Notes: generated by a model not told the origin, from the letters alone. Shown: positions 1 through 12,637, counted from the first letter of the stretch. The stretch is DNA of 64,000 nt from Dipteris shenzhenensis (GCA_047967505.1 CM106539.1), one strand, 5' to 3'. Numbers and translations: made by a program.

Positions 1-119
1 GTTCTATTCTAATCTATACAATCTCCCAAGAAGTAAAATTTTAATTTTGTTGCATTTTTATTCTTTTTTGTTGTCTACAGGTTTCAAATAAAAGTACACA
101 TACAAGCTATAAATAGAAT

Positions 120-770
120 AGATAGAGCCTTTTTTTTTTCTTTTGCAAAGAAAGCCTCTTCTTTGGCCCAATCCAATACCTCCCAAAAGGTTAAAATGCT
201 GTCAAGGATGCTATGTTTTTCGACAACTCCAATCTATGTGTCATGATGATATCCAAGATCTTGTATGCAATGTCCAATAGTGTTACCAAATGTCCGTCAT
301 GTCTCCCCCTTTTGGGAGCAAATAGATCCAACCTGTGGGAGAGAACCTATGTCAAAGATCTCCTGGCAGGCCCGTAGGAGTAGGGTGCAGATATGCTCCC
401 AGAATAAATGAAAGAAGTTCAAAGTCAAACCATCCTCCCCTTGGCACTTCTGAGGGGCCTCTATGAAAGGGGCCTCTAAACACCCGATTCAGGCCTAAAG
501 AGGCCACTGCTGGAACCTGCTACCCCACACTGCCTCTCTAGCCATTAGGAAAGCATCGGTCTCCTCCTCTATCTGAAACAAATGCTTGTAGAAGTGTAGT
601 CATCTCTAGAATCTCTCGGGGGTCCGTATGCACTTGACCATGTGCATCTCTCAACCGTTGCTGCAGTTGTGTGCATGTTGAGTGTGGCCTAGTAGTGACC
701 TGAAAAAACTATCAAGTCATCTTGTCCCCCTACTGCACCCATCTGGCACGACAAGAGTGGTATGAGAACT
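120..770 (-). pseudogene. LINE reverse transcriptase, N-terminal part only
   Basis: Minus-strand codons give GDKMT..FF at about 750-715, then NFFHLFWEHICTLLL (about 420-375), PKRGRHDGHLVTLLDIAYKI (about 315-255) and SILDSILTFWEVLDWAKEEA (about 210-150). These match in order the fingers region of plant LINE RTs: the FF..FW..I helix, IPK.G.....PI.LL...YKI, and SILD.IL..WEV.DWA. The catalytic YADD motif would lie beyond about 110 and is not present, so this copy cannot encode an active RT. Confidence 0.7.
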
Positions 771-1039
771 TGGCCCTCCATGCCTCCATATCGTATAAGG
801 TCAACCTCGTTGCCTCATATCTCTCACTGACCCACTACGAGCGAGGATCGTACTCTTCTCTATGGAAGCCAAATCCCTCCATAGGGCTCTCTCCTTCTCC
901 TGCAGAGCAAGCCTCCTCTTACGTCCCTAGGGCTGAAGCTCTATGCTACTCCTCTGGACAATGCCTCTGCTACCCAAGCTGCCCCAACCCACTGGGGGTC
1001 CTCCCTCTAGCTACTACTAGATCGCTACAATAGAGTGCT

Positions 1040-1650
1040 GGACCTCTACCTCCTAAAACAAGCTATTTGGGATGCAAATCCCCTTCTAAGGAAGATTTGG
1101 GCGGGGCTGCTCCACGTGAAGTATGATCAGAGAGTGGTCTGACATCGTGGTACCTACTAAGATGCCAATAGATCCCCCTCTATGTAGCGCCAATTTCCCA
1201 ACATAAAAACGGTCCAAGGGCTCTTGTAGGCCGTCGTGTCTCCTCAGCCCAAAGGAAAAGTGTAGGCTGCATGGTGGACTATGCCTCCCACCAGGGGTCT
1301 CCGCCATCACCAATCACAAACACAAACTGCTCTTACGTACTCCTCTATACTGTTGGTATCTTTGAGAACGAGGTCCCCCCTTGTTTATCCTCCACAAAGT
1401 CAAGATTGTTGAAGTCACCTCCTACAATCCATGAGTCAACATCTAGGAGGCACTCGATTAGGCGTCTCTAAAATGTTGGTTGGTGCTATCTACATGCTGG
1501 TACGTAGACGTTCAAGACCCCTGTCTTGAGACCTCCGACATGAAGGCCCATCCCTATGATCAACTCCCCCTTGTCGATAACCTCAGTAGCCACTGCTTAT
1601 GAGGTTGAGATGGAAACCCCACCGCTCCAATCAACTACTACGGACCAGAC
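1040..1650 (-). pseudogene. LINE endonuclease (AP-endonuclease fold) remnant
   Basis: The minus strand at about 1428-1372 encodes WIVGGDFNNLDFVEDKQGG, which contains the GDFN catalytic signature of the exonuclease-endonuclease-phosphatase fold used by L1-type LINEs to nick target DNA. Further 5' (about 1640-1510) the frame reads DWSGGVSISTS and later GLKTGVLNVYVPA, the strand core that precedes this signature in LINE endonucleases. Stops interrupt the frame, so the domain is dead. The following minus-strand segment leads into GDKMT..FF and the RT. Confidence 0.7.
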
Positions 1651-2108
1651 CTCACACCCCCTATCGGGAAGGAGGTGGTGTCATCACACAATATTGATCG
1701 TTGTTGTAAACATATGCTCCTAGATCAGGAGGAGGTCAATTGACCAACCTACCATTGCTCGCTGCAACTCCTGGTGAAGAATCAAGTACTGAGGTTGACT
1801 ACGCACACGATTGTGGAGTCCGTGCACATTCCAACTCACCATGTCTAGCTCATGAGGAAGATGTTGAAGAGAACAAAGCTCACCTATGTGTGGAAGCTTC
1901 TTCTAAGAATCAAGACTTCTATGATTTTGAAGGGGGGCTTGGAGGGAGAGTAGTCAGTGTCAGTGTGCCTACGGACCAAAGTAGCCATCGACACTACACT
2001 CACCATCCAAGCCCACTGCATCATGAAGGAGAAACTGCCCAGAATGCCTCTGCACACTATTGTAGCACCCAATGCTGCTGTGTCAGATGCATCTTTGCTT
2101 CCTGTGGG

Positions 2109-2388
2109 CAGTCGGATCACTCCTATTACCAGTCTTGAGCCCAATGTCTCTAGCGTGAAGCCAAGCTGGAAGAAAGCAAATGAGCCATAGGCAACCAGAC
2201 CATACTGCCCCATCCACTCATCCATCATACGAGACAATTGCTCCTCTGACAGTCGGATCACTCCTACTACCAGTCTTGAGCCCAATCTCTCTAGCGTGAA
2301 GCCAAGCAAGAAGAAAGCAAATGAGCAATATGCAACCAGACCATACTGCCCCATCCACTCATCCATCATACGAGACAACTACTCCTCT
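2109..2388. repeat. Tandem duplication, two ~140-bp units
   Basis: Two adjacent units, 2109-2249 and 2250-2388, both start cagtcggatcactcctac/t and end at ctcctct. They differ at a few positions (for example tggaag versus aagaag, gccatagg versus caatatgc). The duplication lies in the ORF1 tail region of the degenerate LINE and stays open on the minus strand, so it translates as a repeated protein segment; I do not think that protein is expressed. Confidence 0.85.
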
Positions 2389-3279
2389 ATCATGTCATCA
2401 AACATCCCTGGTGTCCACCTTTCTTCTCCTATGGAGGCAAACTCCATACCCTAGAAAGGATGCATGCATGATCCAATCGCATTGAATGAAGCCCCCTTTG
2501 GGGGATGTAGAATCAAACCTATCAGTTTCAAAGACAAAGGATAGGAACCTGCAATAGCTTGGTAGTTCCAAGGCCCCAACCTCTAGAACTCCTGTATAGC
2601 AAGGGAAGTTTCGGTTTCAGTTTTGGGTCTGAGCCCTGCGAGTGAGTCCTACTACCCCCTGACTCCTGACGTGTGGACGAGGTCCTCTGTGGGGGGACTC
2701 TCGCCTGCTACACTAAGGGAGGGGTTGGGTTAGGGGATGGACCTAAGGGGATGGTGATGAGGGTGATGACCTTAGAGGGGGCTAGAGGGGGGGCAGGGTA
2801 AAGGGAGGATCGAGAGGAAAACAGGGAGGGGGAGGAGGAGGGGAGGAAGGGGAGAAGAATCCCAGGGGGGGGAGGCTCCTCTAGAGAGGAAGGTGTCTAC
2901 GTCTATGGCATGGCTTGATGGCACTGCCTTGCCTCCCCCAACTCCTGAGAGGATCTCTCTAGGAGATCGTTTGACATTTGCACCTCCAAACCCTGATGTT
3001 GCGATGGAGACTACCTGTCTACATGCTCAACGCTTGTGGGCTCTAGTACTGAAGTAGGGACCCCCCCTACCTGTGAGGTGGGGGACTTGTAGGTGAGTCT
3101 ATTGTCTGCTCTGCTTGAGGGAAAGAAGATGACCCTCACTCCAACCACTCCTTCACCCTATGTCTAACTCTCCGTCTCTGATCCTTTTGAGTCCATTTTC
3201 TCGGTTTCGTCTTACTCTTTACTGAGATCCATTAACCGGGAGGGGGGGAGGTTGTGCCTACCCTCTAAGACAATAGTCA

Positions 3280-3860
3280 CGATCTAGGTGCCCCAACTAT
3301 CTACAAAACGAAGGCACTACCTAGAGAGCCCAGAGATCTCCACCCTCTGTCGAAGTGTTCCCCTGTATAGGGTCTCGAGAAGAATCAACTCCAGAAGTGC
3401 CTCTGATTGCTCCACAACTAGCCTAAGCTTGGGGACCCCATCATCTACTACTATTGAAGTTGTTGTAATCTGAGGGGACTCCGATAGTGTGCCAAAAGCC
3501 CCCCCTATAGAAGGAAGGGTGGATTGATATTCTCTCGGGAGCGTTAGAAAGCGAAGCATCACCGAAAAATAAGGTGCATGGTGTGTCTTATCCATATCCT
3601 CCACCGTGAATCGTGGCACATGTGGTCCTAGGAAGATCGAACTCTACTCCATGAGGGCCTAAGTGGTGGCTGGGGAGCATAGCTAGAGCAAAAGGATGCC
3701 CCTCCCATAGATAGTAACCTCTTGAATGTGGTCACCCTCTAGGGTGGCTAAACTCACTTGTAGCCACTCTCAAATCTGCCTCCTTGAGGGTGACACGCTC
3801 AGCATGCAGTTCAATCTCTTAGCGGTGGTAGGCTGGACAGTCGTGTGCCATTGTAGAGCC
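3280..3860 (-). pseudogene. LINE ORF1 remnant (DUF4283-like nucleic-acid-binding protein)
   Basis: An open stretch (3619-3317, 100 aa) carries the pattern common in plant LINE ORF1 proteins: FLTLPREY..TLPSIGGAFGTL, then an alternating hydrophobic stretch with VPKLRLVVE and a LLET basic tail. This corresponds to the DUF4283 fold in which an RNA-binding surface precedes a zinc knuckle. Upstream codons in other frames continue the similarity to about 3860, so the 5' end is frameshifted. I see no zinc knuckle; the region 3280-1900 is G-rich and repetitive on this strand. The assignment rests on pattern recognition and on its place upstream of the endonuclease. Confidence 0.5.
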
Positions 3861-3880
3861 ATCTGAAGAGTAATCATAAG

Positions 3881-4486
3881 ATGTAGTGTTAGTCATATGT
3901 TCTTGGAATCATAGTGATGAGATCCTAATGGCAATATTTGTGTGTGTGTTAAGATTAGACTAGAACCCCTCAAGAAGGTCCAAGATATATGAACACCACT
4001 GAGCATGATGTGATTATAAAAAAGAGGTATTTATAAAGAGTTGATGTAGTTGAATCCTAAATTTTTTCTTTTTATAGGATTCAATTAAAAAATTATGTTG
4101 TATAACCTTTGCACAAAATCTCAACCAGCAATGTTGATACCTGCCACCATCCAACCAATTTAAGTTAAAAACCTAGCATAAGTAGGAAGGGAAGATGGGT
4201 GTCATAGCACAACTAGACTTGTTATTAATGTCCGAAGTAAAGTAAAAGAATACACCATGGAAAAACAAAAGGATTTAAAAATTTCCTTAATCCCGACCCA
4301 CACATTTTGCATAGACTATTTTTTATCATATCACCGATCCCCCTAAGAATGTACAAGAGAATGTTCGATAAGAGAACGTCCCAAAATTTTTTTTAACTTT
4401 TGTGTCATGTCCGTATGTGCGTTTGGGGGGGGGGGGGGATTTGTTCTTGTGTCATGTCTATATGTGTGGGGGGAGAATATCAAATG
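3881..4486. other. Intergenic stretch with a poly(G) run
   Basis: No coding or transposon signal was seen. A run of 14 G sits at 4425-4438 within TG-rich sequence, a candidate G-quadruplex or slippage site. The remainder is AT-rich. Confidence 0.5.
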
Positions 4487-4828
4487 TTCCATCTCGATCC
4501 TATGAAATGCCACATATGCTATCATAAGGAGAGGAAGGAGTATTTCCCAACTTTGCACTTCTAGTGCCAAAGCACCAAAAGTGTGTATCATTCTATGGAA
4601 TTAAGCCTACATGTAAGGCTTTGTGTAACCAAGCATTAGAGAACTATGCCTTTTTAGTTTCCATCTCGATCATATGTAATGCCACGTATGCTTCCATAAG
4701 GAGGGAAGGAGTATTTCCCAACTTTGTACTTCTAAAGCCAGAGCACCAAAAGTGTATCATTTTTTGGGATTAACCCTACGTGTAAGGCTTTATGTAAACA
4801 AGCATTAGAGAACTACACCTTTGTAGTT
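4487..4828. repeat. Tandem duplication, two ~172-bp units
   Basis: Unit 1 (4487-4658) and unit 2 (4659-4828) both begin ttccatctcgatc and run through the shared words ggaaggagtatttcccaact, gagcaccaaaagtgt/aagcaccaaaagtgtg and agcattagagaacta. They differ by scattered substitutions and small indels, so the duplication is old. No coding potential was recognised. Confidence 0.85.
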
Positions 4829-6229
4829 ACTAACCCTTATGCATACATGCTCATTAACAAATTTATGTCAAAGAAGAGGCATGTGGATGTTCATTTTATA
4901 ATCAAAGAATCCACGCGAGACTCATCCATAATGTATGGCAAAGCTTATGAGGTAAGGTTTAAGTAACTAATCCCTCATACTTAAACCTTAGAAGGTTTGG
5001 AAGAACCAAGGTCTTGAGATTATTTATAATTATGTGTAAATGACCATTATCGACTTAACCTCTAATAAGTGAGGAAAAGCCGATTGATAAGAGAGCCAAG
5101 CCTGCACGCATGTTAAGGTTACGCTTGTTGTAGGCAACTTCCAATTGCTCCATCTCACATATCTGCTTGTGGCTCCTTCTACCTTCACATTCTATGGCTA
5201 TGTGAGCATGAGCTTGGGTCTCATAGAGGGATGAGTCATTAAGATAGTGTGTTTAGAGCCAGTGGTGTGTAGAAGTAGAAAATTGCCACCCTATGTCCAT
5301 GAAGATCTAAGCTTTGGCGACTATAAATGCCATGTAGTGTAGCGCTATTAGTGGCTACTACCTATGCTTGTAGTCCCATGATTTTATATGTTGTGTAGTG
5401 TATTGGCAACCCTTAGAGGACAATTTGTAGTAGACTAGAATAACCCCTTCTATCGTCATGGACTGGTGTCATCAGGAACAAGAAGGCCGCTTTGAGAACA
5501 CACAGGAAGAGCATGAGGATTCTATGTTCTAGAGGCCATAATCGTAATGCAATGGGAAATAATCTGTTAGCAATAAGTATACTAGCATGTAATAGGACCT
5601 TGCGTATCTTGAATGGCAACCCCTGTGTAGCATCTAGTTTGCCACGAGACAAGCTTATGTGTCTAATATGTGTATATAGAAGCTAGGCTTGGCATGCGTG
5701 TTTTTGCACATGATTGGACTGTGGGTAGATACACACATGAAGCAAGCTATAGCTTACTTTTGTTGAGCATTGTTGAAAGCTGAAATTATACTTGAAGGAT
5801 TGCGATCCTTTTTAGTGACTAATATTCTTTGAGAAAGGAGTATTGATGCAAGCAATATGCTTTGAGAAGGATAGAGCTCATTTGGTTTTTAAATACAAGG
5901 GAGGAGGCATTTGGCTATCCATTTTCCACCACCTCACCTTTCCAAGTAATGAAAACAATTCATTTCCACTTCTCCACATTCATGTACACATTTTGCCTTA
6001 GTAATTGATTGCCCATGTATATATTGGGATTCCATGGATAGCCCAATTGTATACTAGGTGGAATTAGTTTGATTGGTCCTCTATTGTGAGATCAATCTCA
6101 CCATGCAACAACTGTAAATAAGATATACTTCCCTATCATTTTGAAATTCCACATATATTTAAGTAACCTCTCCATCATCCCATGAAAAAGATATAAATCT
6201 TTTGTCATTCAGCTTATTACTTTAGGTAA
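4829..6229. other. No recognised feature
   Basis: Short spurious frames only. I see no transposon protein motif, RNA gene or extended repeat here. Confidence 0.5.
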
Positions 6230-6291
6230 GAAAAATGATTTTTTTACACCTCACTATATTGTATATCCATTCCTGACATGAATTGTCAAGA

Positions 6292-6327
<36 letters not shown>

Positions 6328-6415
6328 ACGTGCACATGGGTTGAAAAATGAATTTTTTAGACCTGACTATATTGTATATCCATTCTTGACATGAATTGCC
6401 AATAATGTGTGTGTG
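6230..6415. repeat. Duplicated segment with (TG)n expansion
   Basis: A ~70-bp segment (tatattgtatatccattc, then gacatgaattg) occurs at 6250 and again at about 6365. The first copy ends in a long (TG)n run at 6293-6326 and the second in a short one (6405-6415). This is a tandem duplication whose microsatellite expanded in only one copy. Confidence 0.8.
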
Positions 6416-6978
6416 TTTAGATTAAAAAGTCCCATCAATAATTGAGCCATACAATTAATTCCATCAATTGGATAAATAGTAAAAAAATGGGAACATATAA
6501 GGAAAAAGTGTTTGAGACATCTAAGTTGAAAAATGCAGCAACTAGAGTTTGCAAAAATTTCCACCAAAATTAAGAATTTGTAATAATATTGAGTTTGACA
6601 AACACAATATTGAAAAAATATGTCAAATCCTCAAGTAGTTCAGGTTCTGAGGTCAGGGTCCACTTACCTGCCACCATCCAAACAAACTAGGTGTAAGAAC
6701 ATCATAGTTATGTTTGGGTAGACAGGTAATGCCCGTTTTCCCTGGCTTATTATCGCTTTACCTAGGAATATAGACAACCATATGGATTCTTAGATAATTT
6801 TAAAAAAATTAAGTCACAAGTGGAGTAAGGAGTGAATGAGTGCATGGGTTGAGAAGGGATTAGAGGAGGTATGGGAGGATTAGTGTGCTTGGTGTGTGGC
6901 GTGATTGAAAAGAGAGTGTAAAGGAGAGATTTCACAGGGAGTACATAAAAGAATAATTCAGAGTTGAGGAAGTATACA

Positions 6979-7002
6979 TGTGTGTGTGTGTGTGTGTGTG
7001 TG
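6979..7002. repeat. (TG)n microsatellite
   Basis: About 12 perfect TG dinucleotides in otherwise unremarkable AT-rich sequence. Confidence 0.9.
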
Positions 7003-8440
7003 ACTTGGTAGCCAAAGAATTAGGTTATAATACACTATTACACACTTTGGGCATTGAAGAATGGACGTTGATCCTCGCCACTAGCCGCAAGAGTACAACA
7101 AAAGCCCACATTCACTCCTTTTGGAAATGGGAACTATGATTGATGAAATTATCTCTAATGATGATATCAATGTTTGTCATTATTAAGAAATGCTTCCTTA
7201 AATAGAAAAAGCTCTAGATATCTTCTACCAATGTTACATAAGTCACTATAGAGCTCCCAGAGTTCAAAAAAACTTCTCTTTACCCATTTGAGTAAGAAAA
7301 CAATTTCTCCACCTTGCCACTTCAATGGAACAAAAAGCAAAAGCTAATCTCACTACTCCACATGGATCATCTTGTATTCCAACCATCCTGGTTAGGGAGA
7401 TGGAATTTGATATGTCTCATGAGACTCATCAAAATAAAATTGGACACTCAACAATTTGAATCTATTGGCACCTTTAAGCGTAGATATCCTCAAAATTTAT
7501 GGGCGCATTTACAAACGAGAAAGTGGAAAAATGCAAACAAGTAGCTCTCAAAGGAGTTTCACTGACAGCCTTCAAAAAGATTAGCATTCCATGTGCACCA
7601 GTGCTATCTATACTAGATGCAAGGAAATGTTCCAACTCTAAAGTCCTACTATTGGTACGTGATGGCATTAACTCTAGCATGGAAAGAGTATCAAACTACA
7701 AATCCCTTTGTGTGGAACTGGTTACAACTATTTCTCAAGTGTGCTTGTATAGTAGACAAATGTGGTGGCTCTCTCATATGGGTAGACCATGTCATTTGGT
7801 ATATGGTGAATCACCATGTCATTTGGTATATGGTATATGGTATATTTCTTCTACTCTGGTATGAGTTTGGCAGCATCTTTTATTGCATTCCTCATCTGGT
7901 CAAATGGACCTACAAAACCCATAATTGAAACTCTTATCACCTTTATCTTTGTAAAAGAATTGAATTCATGATCTAAGGGGTTTTGAAATATGTGGACACT
8001 CCAAAGGCCAAACTCCTTTCTTGAATGGATGGTGAACAAGGACTCATATTATTGAAAATTTAATTAAACCCCCTTCCTTTTCTAAGGAAAGTGCCAACCT
8101 TATAAAACCAAAATTTGGGGTTAGAGGCCATCAGGTCCCTTTCCAAGGTGGAGCTGAATCAAGTACAAGCTACACAAGAGGTGGACATAATAATAGTAGG
8201 TGAGGATCTACTTTTCCTTGGTAGGATAATGTGGATGTGTCACCACCAACCTCTAATACTCCCAACAGTATGGTTTTAATAATTGGCGATAGTACTGCTC
8301 TAGCTCCAATAAAGGAAAGAGGCCTATGATCAACAATAGTATATTCCTACCTTGACAAAGAAACTTAAATGGTCATCGGTGTGACAAGGCTCTAGGTCAT
8401 TGATAGAGGTTTTCAGAAGATTGATTTTGGTGAAAAACTC

Positions 8441-8630
8441 GCTTAATAAAGAAACCACAGGCATTTTGCATCTTCATTACCCCTCTCAAATTTTGGAGAG
8501 TGTCTCTTTAAGGGATAATTTATTTTCATGCTTTAATAAAGAAACCATGGGCATTTTTCATCTTCATTCCACCTCTCGAACTTTAGAGAGTCTCTCTTTA
8601 AGGGATAATTTGTTTTCATGCTTTAATAAG
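8441..8630. repeat. Tandem duplication, ~89-bp units
   Basis: Units begin gctt(t)aataaagaaacca at 8441 and 8530 and contain the common words gcattttxcatcttcatt and tctctttaagggataattt. A third partial start (catgctttaataag) follows at about 8618. The units lie inside the plus-strand RT-like remnant and stay open in one frame (codons giving SLRDNLFSCFNK twice). Confidence 0.8.
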
Positions 8631-9540
8631 TTTTATCCCAATTCAATAAACATACTTTCCAATGCATTCAAATATCATAGTATTATCCTAATCAGTTGGA
8701 TACTTCTTAACTGCAAAGAAGTACTCTAATTTTTCATGGGAAAAGGAGGAAATTCTTTGTGAGTGCTCTTCTTTCAAATGATTTAAATCGTTTACTATAG
8801 AAGTTTTTGGGGATAATATTAAAAGGGGATCACATGTTCAAACATTAGATATCAAACTCTTTCGGGGGAAAATTACTAAACAAACACTTTGCAAGGGTTT
8901 AAATCACATCCCTTATAAACCTTGTCTTTTTTCCTCGAACCCTAAATCCCTCAATAATTTTTGGAATGAGTTATTATCTCTGTGCAATTCAAACTAACCA
9001 CGCAACCAAGTCTTCTTTCTTAAATGACTATGCTACCCAACTTAAAACTTTCAATACTACCAAATATGAATTCCAATTGGATAAAAAGATGTAATGGATG
9101 AAATTGAATGGATTAAATCACATCTCTACATCTCAAGATCAAACAAATGCTCTAATACTATGGTATTTGAATGCATTCACAGGATCTCTATGGCAACCTT
9201 AGACTTAATCTGCCTGACTTTAACCAATGCATGGAAGAAAATATATGGGTCATCCCTACACGAGTCGCTTCTAATCTCTTGAATGATTTAATTCCTCTTT
9301 TGCCAAGTTTGGTATGATCACAGGATAGTCTCCCTTTCCTTTGTTCAATTTTTAAACTGTAGAAGGGTTCTCATAGAAGGATTACATAACTGTATCTATT
9401 CTACCTTGACCAAACTTCTTATGAGAATATATACACTCCTAATGGAGGTTCCAAAGGAATAGGCCCATAACAAAACCATAATTGCCAAATCCTTTTTTAA
9501 GTAGATACTTTATTAGTATGGATAATTAACTCCATATTTG

Positions 9541-9794
9541 AGGTCTCTCTTAATCTTCCAACTAAAATTGACTTTATCTTTTGTGTTGATATAGCTAAGT
9601 CCTATGAATCTTTACCTCAATATGAAGATGATCGATTAGTAGCCATACTTGCAAAGGTGGTTACTCAGGCCTTCAAGCAAAAACCCTTACAACCCTTTAT
9701 CTTCACCCATTTCAATGAGTCTAAAGGGACATGGGATAAGCCAAAATGGTCTAATTCTTTGACAAATATTCAAGGTTCAACACAAAACTTATGA
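9541..9794 (+). pseudogene. Reverse-transcriptase-like remnant, unclassified retroelement
   Basis: A frame of about 84 codons from 9544 to the TGA near 9794 reads FIFCVDIAKSYESLPQYEDD and then a helical stretch with AFKQKPLQPF. The pattern hydrophobic-x-D-hydrophobic-AK-x-Y/F-E-x-(I/L)-P looks like RT motif A of a non-LTR or Penelope-like enzyme. Upstream plus-strand fragments (8400-9300, 9330-9480) are compatible with the same decayed polyprotein, but I recognise no YxDD box downstream. It does not resemble the L1-type LINEs elsewhere in the window. The class is not resolved. Confidence 0.35.
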
Positions 9795-10199
9795 AATCCA
9801 AAATCTTGCATGTACAAAGGGATCTGATTATGGAGGTCCCTTAAACGTCTTTTGAGTATATTAAATGCTTTTCTTTGGGTTTTCATGTGCGGTGACTCTA
9901 TATGCATTTTGACTATTTTCAAGAACAAGTCTTTGGATAATTCATATTTTACTAAATGCGGGTATCTTCTTTAAGAGAGGAATCCAAACTTGAAATCAGC
10001 TTAGACAAAAATGAGCTCAAATTGAAAGACCTTAGTAGAAAACAAAAGGTTGTTTTTCTTATCTAATCGAGACCCGATAGCTAGTGATGTGCAAATTGAA
10101 TCTATGGCAAGGCAATACTCAATAGATTCCTTGTCTATGTGAAAGAATTTAGTGGGATACAAACCCCCATTCTTTTTCTATCTCAACCCCTCGTGATGT

Positions 10200-10660
10200 C
10201 TCTACAAATGTGCTCCCAGAAAAACCTGAAGAAAGTCAGTGTCAAGCCATCCTCTCCAAGAACTTCTGTAGAGGAAGTGCCTACAGAGCCTTTGATAGCT
10301 CCTAATTTGTGAAACATATCTAACTACCTGCTCATGCTCTATGACACCATCAACAGTAGGACGTGCTCCCAGACAGTCTTCTTGGTAGCAATCACTTGGT
10401 GGGGATTCCTCCTCTTCTTGGAACAGACCACTGTAAAACTCAATGGTCATCCTTAGGATCTCTTGGGGCTTTTTGAGTATATGAATCCGTCCAACCCTCT
10501 CAGACTCTGCAGTTGTGTCCCCTGTTGGTGTAGGTCATGCACTCTGAAAAAACTACCAAGTCATTCTATTCCCTTATTGCACCCATCGAATCTGGATAAG
10601 TGATAGGAGAACTCTGATCGGCGTATCGATGTGTGCTAGAGGTCTAGTCGCACATACTCC
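10200..10660 (-). mobile_element. LINE fragment, same family as 110-3880
   Basis: The minus strand near 10575-10540 gives GNRMT..FFQSA and near 10254-10205 gives GLTLTFFRFFWEHIC, the same two landmarks in the same order and spacing as in the 110-3880 LINE. The sequence is degenerate and truncated on both sides; only the linker between endonuclease and RT is preserved. Confidence 0.65.
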
Positions 10661-10684
10661 AGATAGCATCAAAAATCAACTTTA

Positions 10685-10857
10685 TGAAAAGCTTCCTCCC
10701 CTTCCCTCCTCTACCTTTGCATCCCTCCCTCCCCTCTCCCTTTTCATCCTCCCCTCCTTCCTCTACCTTCGCATCCCTCCTTCCCCTCTCCCTTCCCCTC
10801 CTTTCTTCTTCCTCCTCCATATCTCTTCCCTTCTCCTTTATCTCCTTCCTCCTGAGA
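10685..10857. repeat. Pyrimidine tract (CCT-rich imperfect repeat)
   Basis: About 170 bp nearly pure pyrimidine on the plus strand, with an imperfect ~50-bp repeat marked by ctctacctttgcatccctcc and ctctaccttcgcatccctcc. The apparent reading frames across it are low-complexity artefacts. Such tracts can form H-DNA, but nothing here shows function. Confidence 0.75.
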
Positions 10858-11089
10858 ATTAAAAGCACAAAGAGAAAATATTTCATGGCATGTAGGAAAT
10901 TTTTCTTACCTGTAATGTTGCACTCTTGTTCCTTGAAACTTGTGCAACAATCCCTTGCTCATGCTCCTCAAAACTCGTTCAAGATCTTCCTCTTCCTCTT
11001 GGATCTCACCTCAAGCAAAAACTCCTTCCTCTTGGATCTTCTCGATTATGAAATTATTATTATGGACCCATCCCTAAATGTATAGATGT

Positions 11090-12637
11090 AGCCCTACCTA
11101 AATATAATCTACCCTCTTCCCTAAATATATTCTACCCGGCCCTAAATATGAACACTCCTACTACAATCTCACTCCCACAGATACACACACATGGTCACAA
11201 CCACTTAGGAATGCTAAAGATGCCAAGAGGAGAAAATGTATCAATACAAAGGTAAAGGGGCAAGCAGCAAGTGTGAGCATCAATAGATATTAATCTCACA
11301 ACTTCACTTGAAGCTACCTCCACCCATTTACCCGAATGTATACCTCATGTTTTATCACTGGATTCCAGAGGTGAAATTTCAGTAACTTCTGTCTTGCCAT
11401 CCACTCTTGTGTTCCCCAAAAACTTGCAAAGCCTTACAATGAAACTACAAAGTTTTAGGTTTCGCCTGACTTTTTTCTATTTGTAGGTTTGTGGAAATTG
11501 TTCTTGTAAGTGTTTCATAGGTATTCGACTTAGAAGATTAAGAATCCAAATTTTATGGCTTTTCATTCATAAAATACGCCTGTTTTTTAGTCCACTAGAA
11601 TATAAAATCGAGGTTTTTAAAGTGTGCATGCTTTTCATATATAAAAATGTTTAATTTATATAGCTTTAGATATATGGGTTTTAGTTGGATGAATTATGGT
11701 TTGTGGAGGAGGATCTAGATATCCTTATCTCCCTTCTAACCTATAAGGCATTGCCACATTTGGCTTAGTCTCCTCTAACAACTGGATTTGCCCTCTTTCA
11801 TTAGTGTGCTCACTTCTCCCTTCGTTGGCTTTTCCCTCCTTTGCATACCAGCTCGTTGGCTTCTCCGTCCTCTGCGTACCAGCTCGTGTCTCAGCCTCCG
11901 CATACAACACAATCCCCAGCTCTGAGGTAAGATTTCAACTTCCTCTCCTCTTCGCTCCATCTTTTGTAGCTCCTCTTCTCTTCACTCCTCTTCTCTTCAA
12001 GACAATAAGGCCCCTTCACTCCTCTTCTCTTCAAGGCAGTAAGGGCCGCAGTTGATGGGGGATGTCCTGCAGTAGATGAGCAATCTTCTCCCACTAGCCA
12101 CCACAGTTTAGTCACGATCAACAGCTTCCTATGCTGTTTAGCTCGCTTTGGTCTTTCGAAACGATGAATTTATAATGCAAAAAACTCTCAATCGCAAAAG
12201 AAGAGATTCGCCATGTACAACGTTTCCAACACCTGCAAATGATGTCCGTCGCTGGGCAGCCACTCGAGCGGCTCGAGCTCCTTCCTTTTCCTATCTGTCA
12301 TTGTTGGGGCTAAGCACATAAGTGATAGGGGTGAAAGTTCTTTCTTTGAGGATAGCCTTTTTCTTGCCAGCCTTCATCGCTACTACTGATGCGATATCAA
12401 GATTAAGGCTATCATTGCAAGGTGATCAGAAGTTGGAATCTGCAATCCTCATTTCAAAATGCAAATGATGGTTTCGCAAGCATTTCAAAGCCGCAATCAG
12501 AGCAAAAATTGCAAGCGGTCAAAAATGTCAGAATGCCAAAGATGACAAGCATGTTTTGAGCTTGTTCGGTTTCGATGCTATCAATTTCATCAAATATGCT
12601 ATCTGAGTCATGTCGAATGACCAGATTGATCCCTCCC
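11090..12637. other. Flank 5' of the hAT pseudogene, no clear gene
   Basis: Contains CT-rich stretches (11960-12045 with a repeated ctcctcttctcttcaag word) and no recognised coding sequence. It could hold the former promoter and non-coding first exon of the transposase gene that follows. I saw no terminal inverted repeat or 8-bp target duplication that would fix the transposon boundary. Confidence 0.35.

Larger units (their letters stand above)
110..3880 (-). mobile_element. Degenerate L1-like LINE (ORF1, endonuclease, 5' part of RT)
   Basis: Reading the minus strand, the stretch runs in the order expected of a plant L1 element: a DUF4283-like ORF1 near 3860-3280, a low-complexity ORF1 tail at about 3280-1900, an AP-endonuclease domain near 1650-1040, the inter-domain motif GDKMT..FF near 730, and the first part of the reverse transcriptase at about 420-120. 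Every segment is broken by stops and frameshifts. The RT stops just before the expected catalytic motif A, so the element is truncated at its 3' side. No poly(A) tail or target-site duplication was seen. Homologous scraps with the same GDxMTxxFF segment occur at 10200-10660 and 31000-31345, so this is a dispersed family. Confidence 0.75.

Noticed and set aside
2109-2388. Tandem units considered as a satellite or CRISPR-like array
   Set aside because: Only two long direct units with no spacers, in a eukaryotic repeat-rich region; a simple duplication explains them.
10644-10886. Overlapping frames rich in Pro/Ser or Glu/Gly/Arg
   Set aside because: Low-complexity products of the pyrimidine tract; no domain and no start context.
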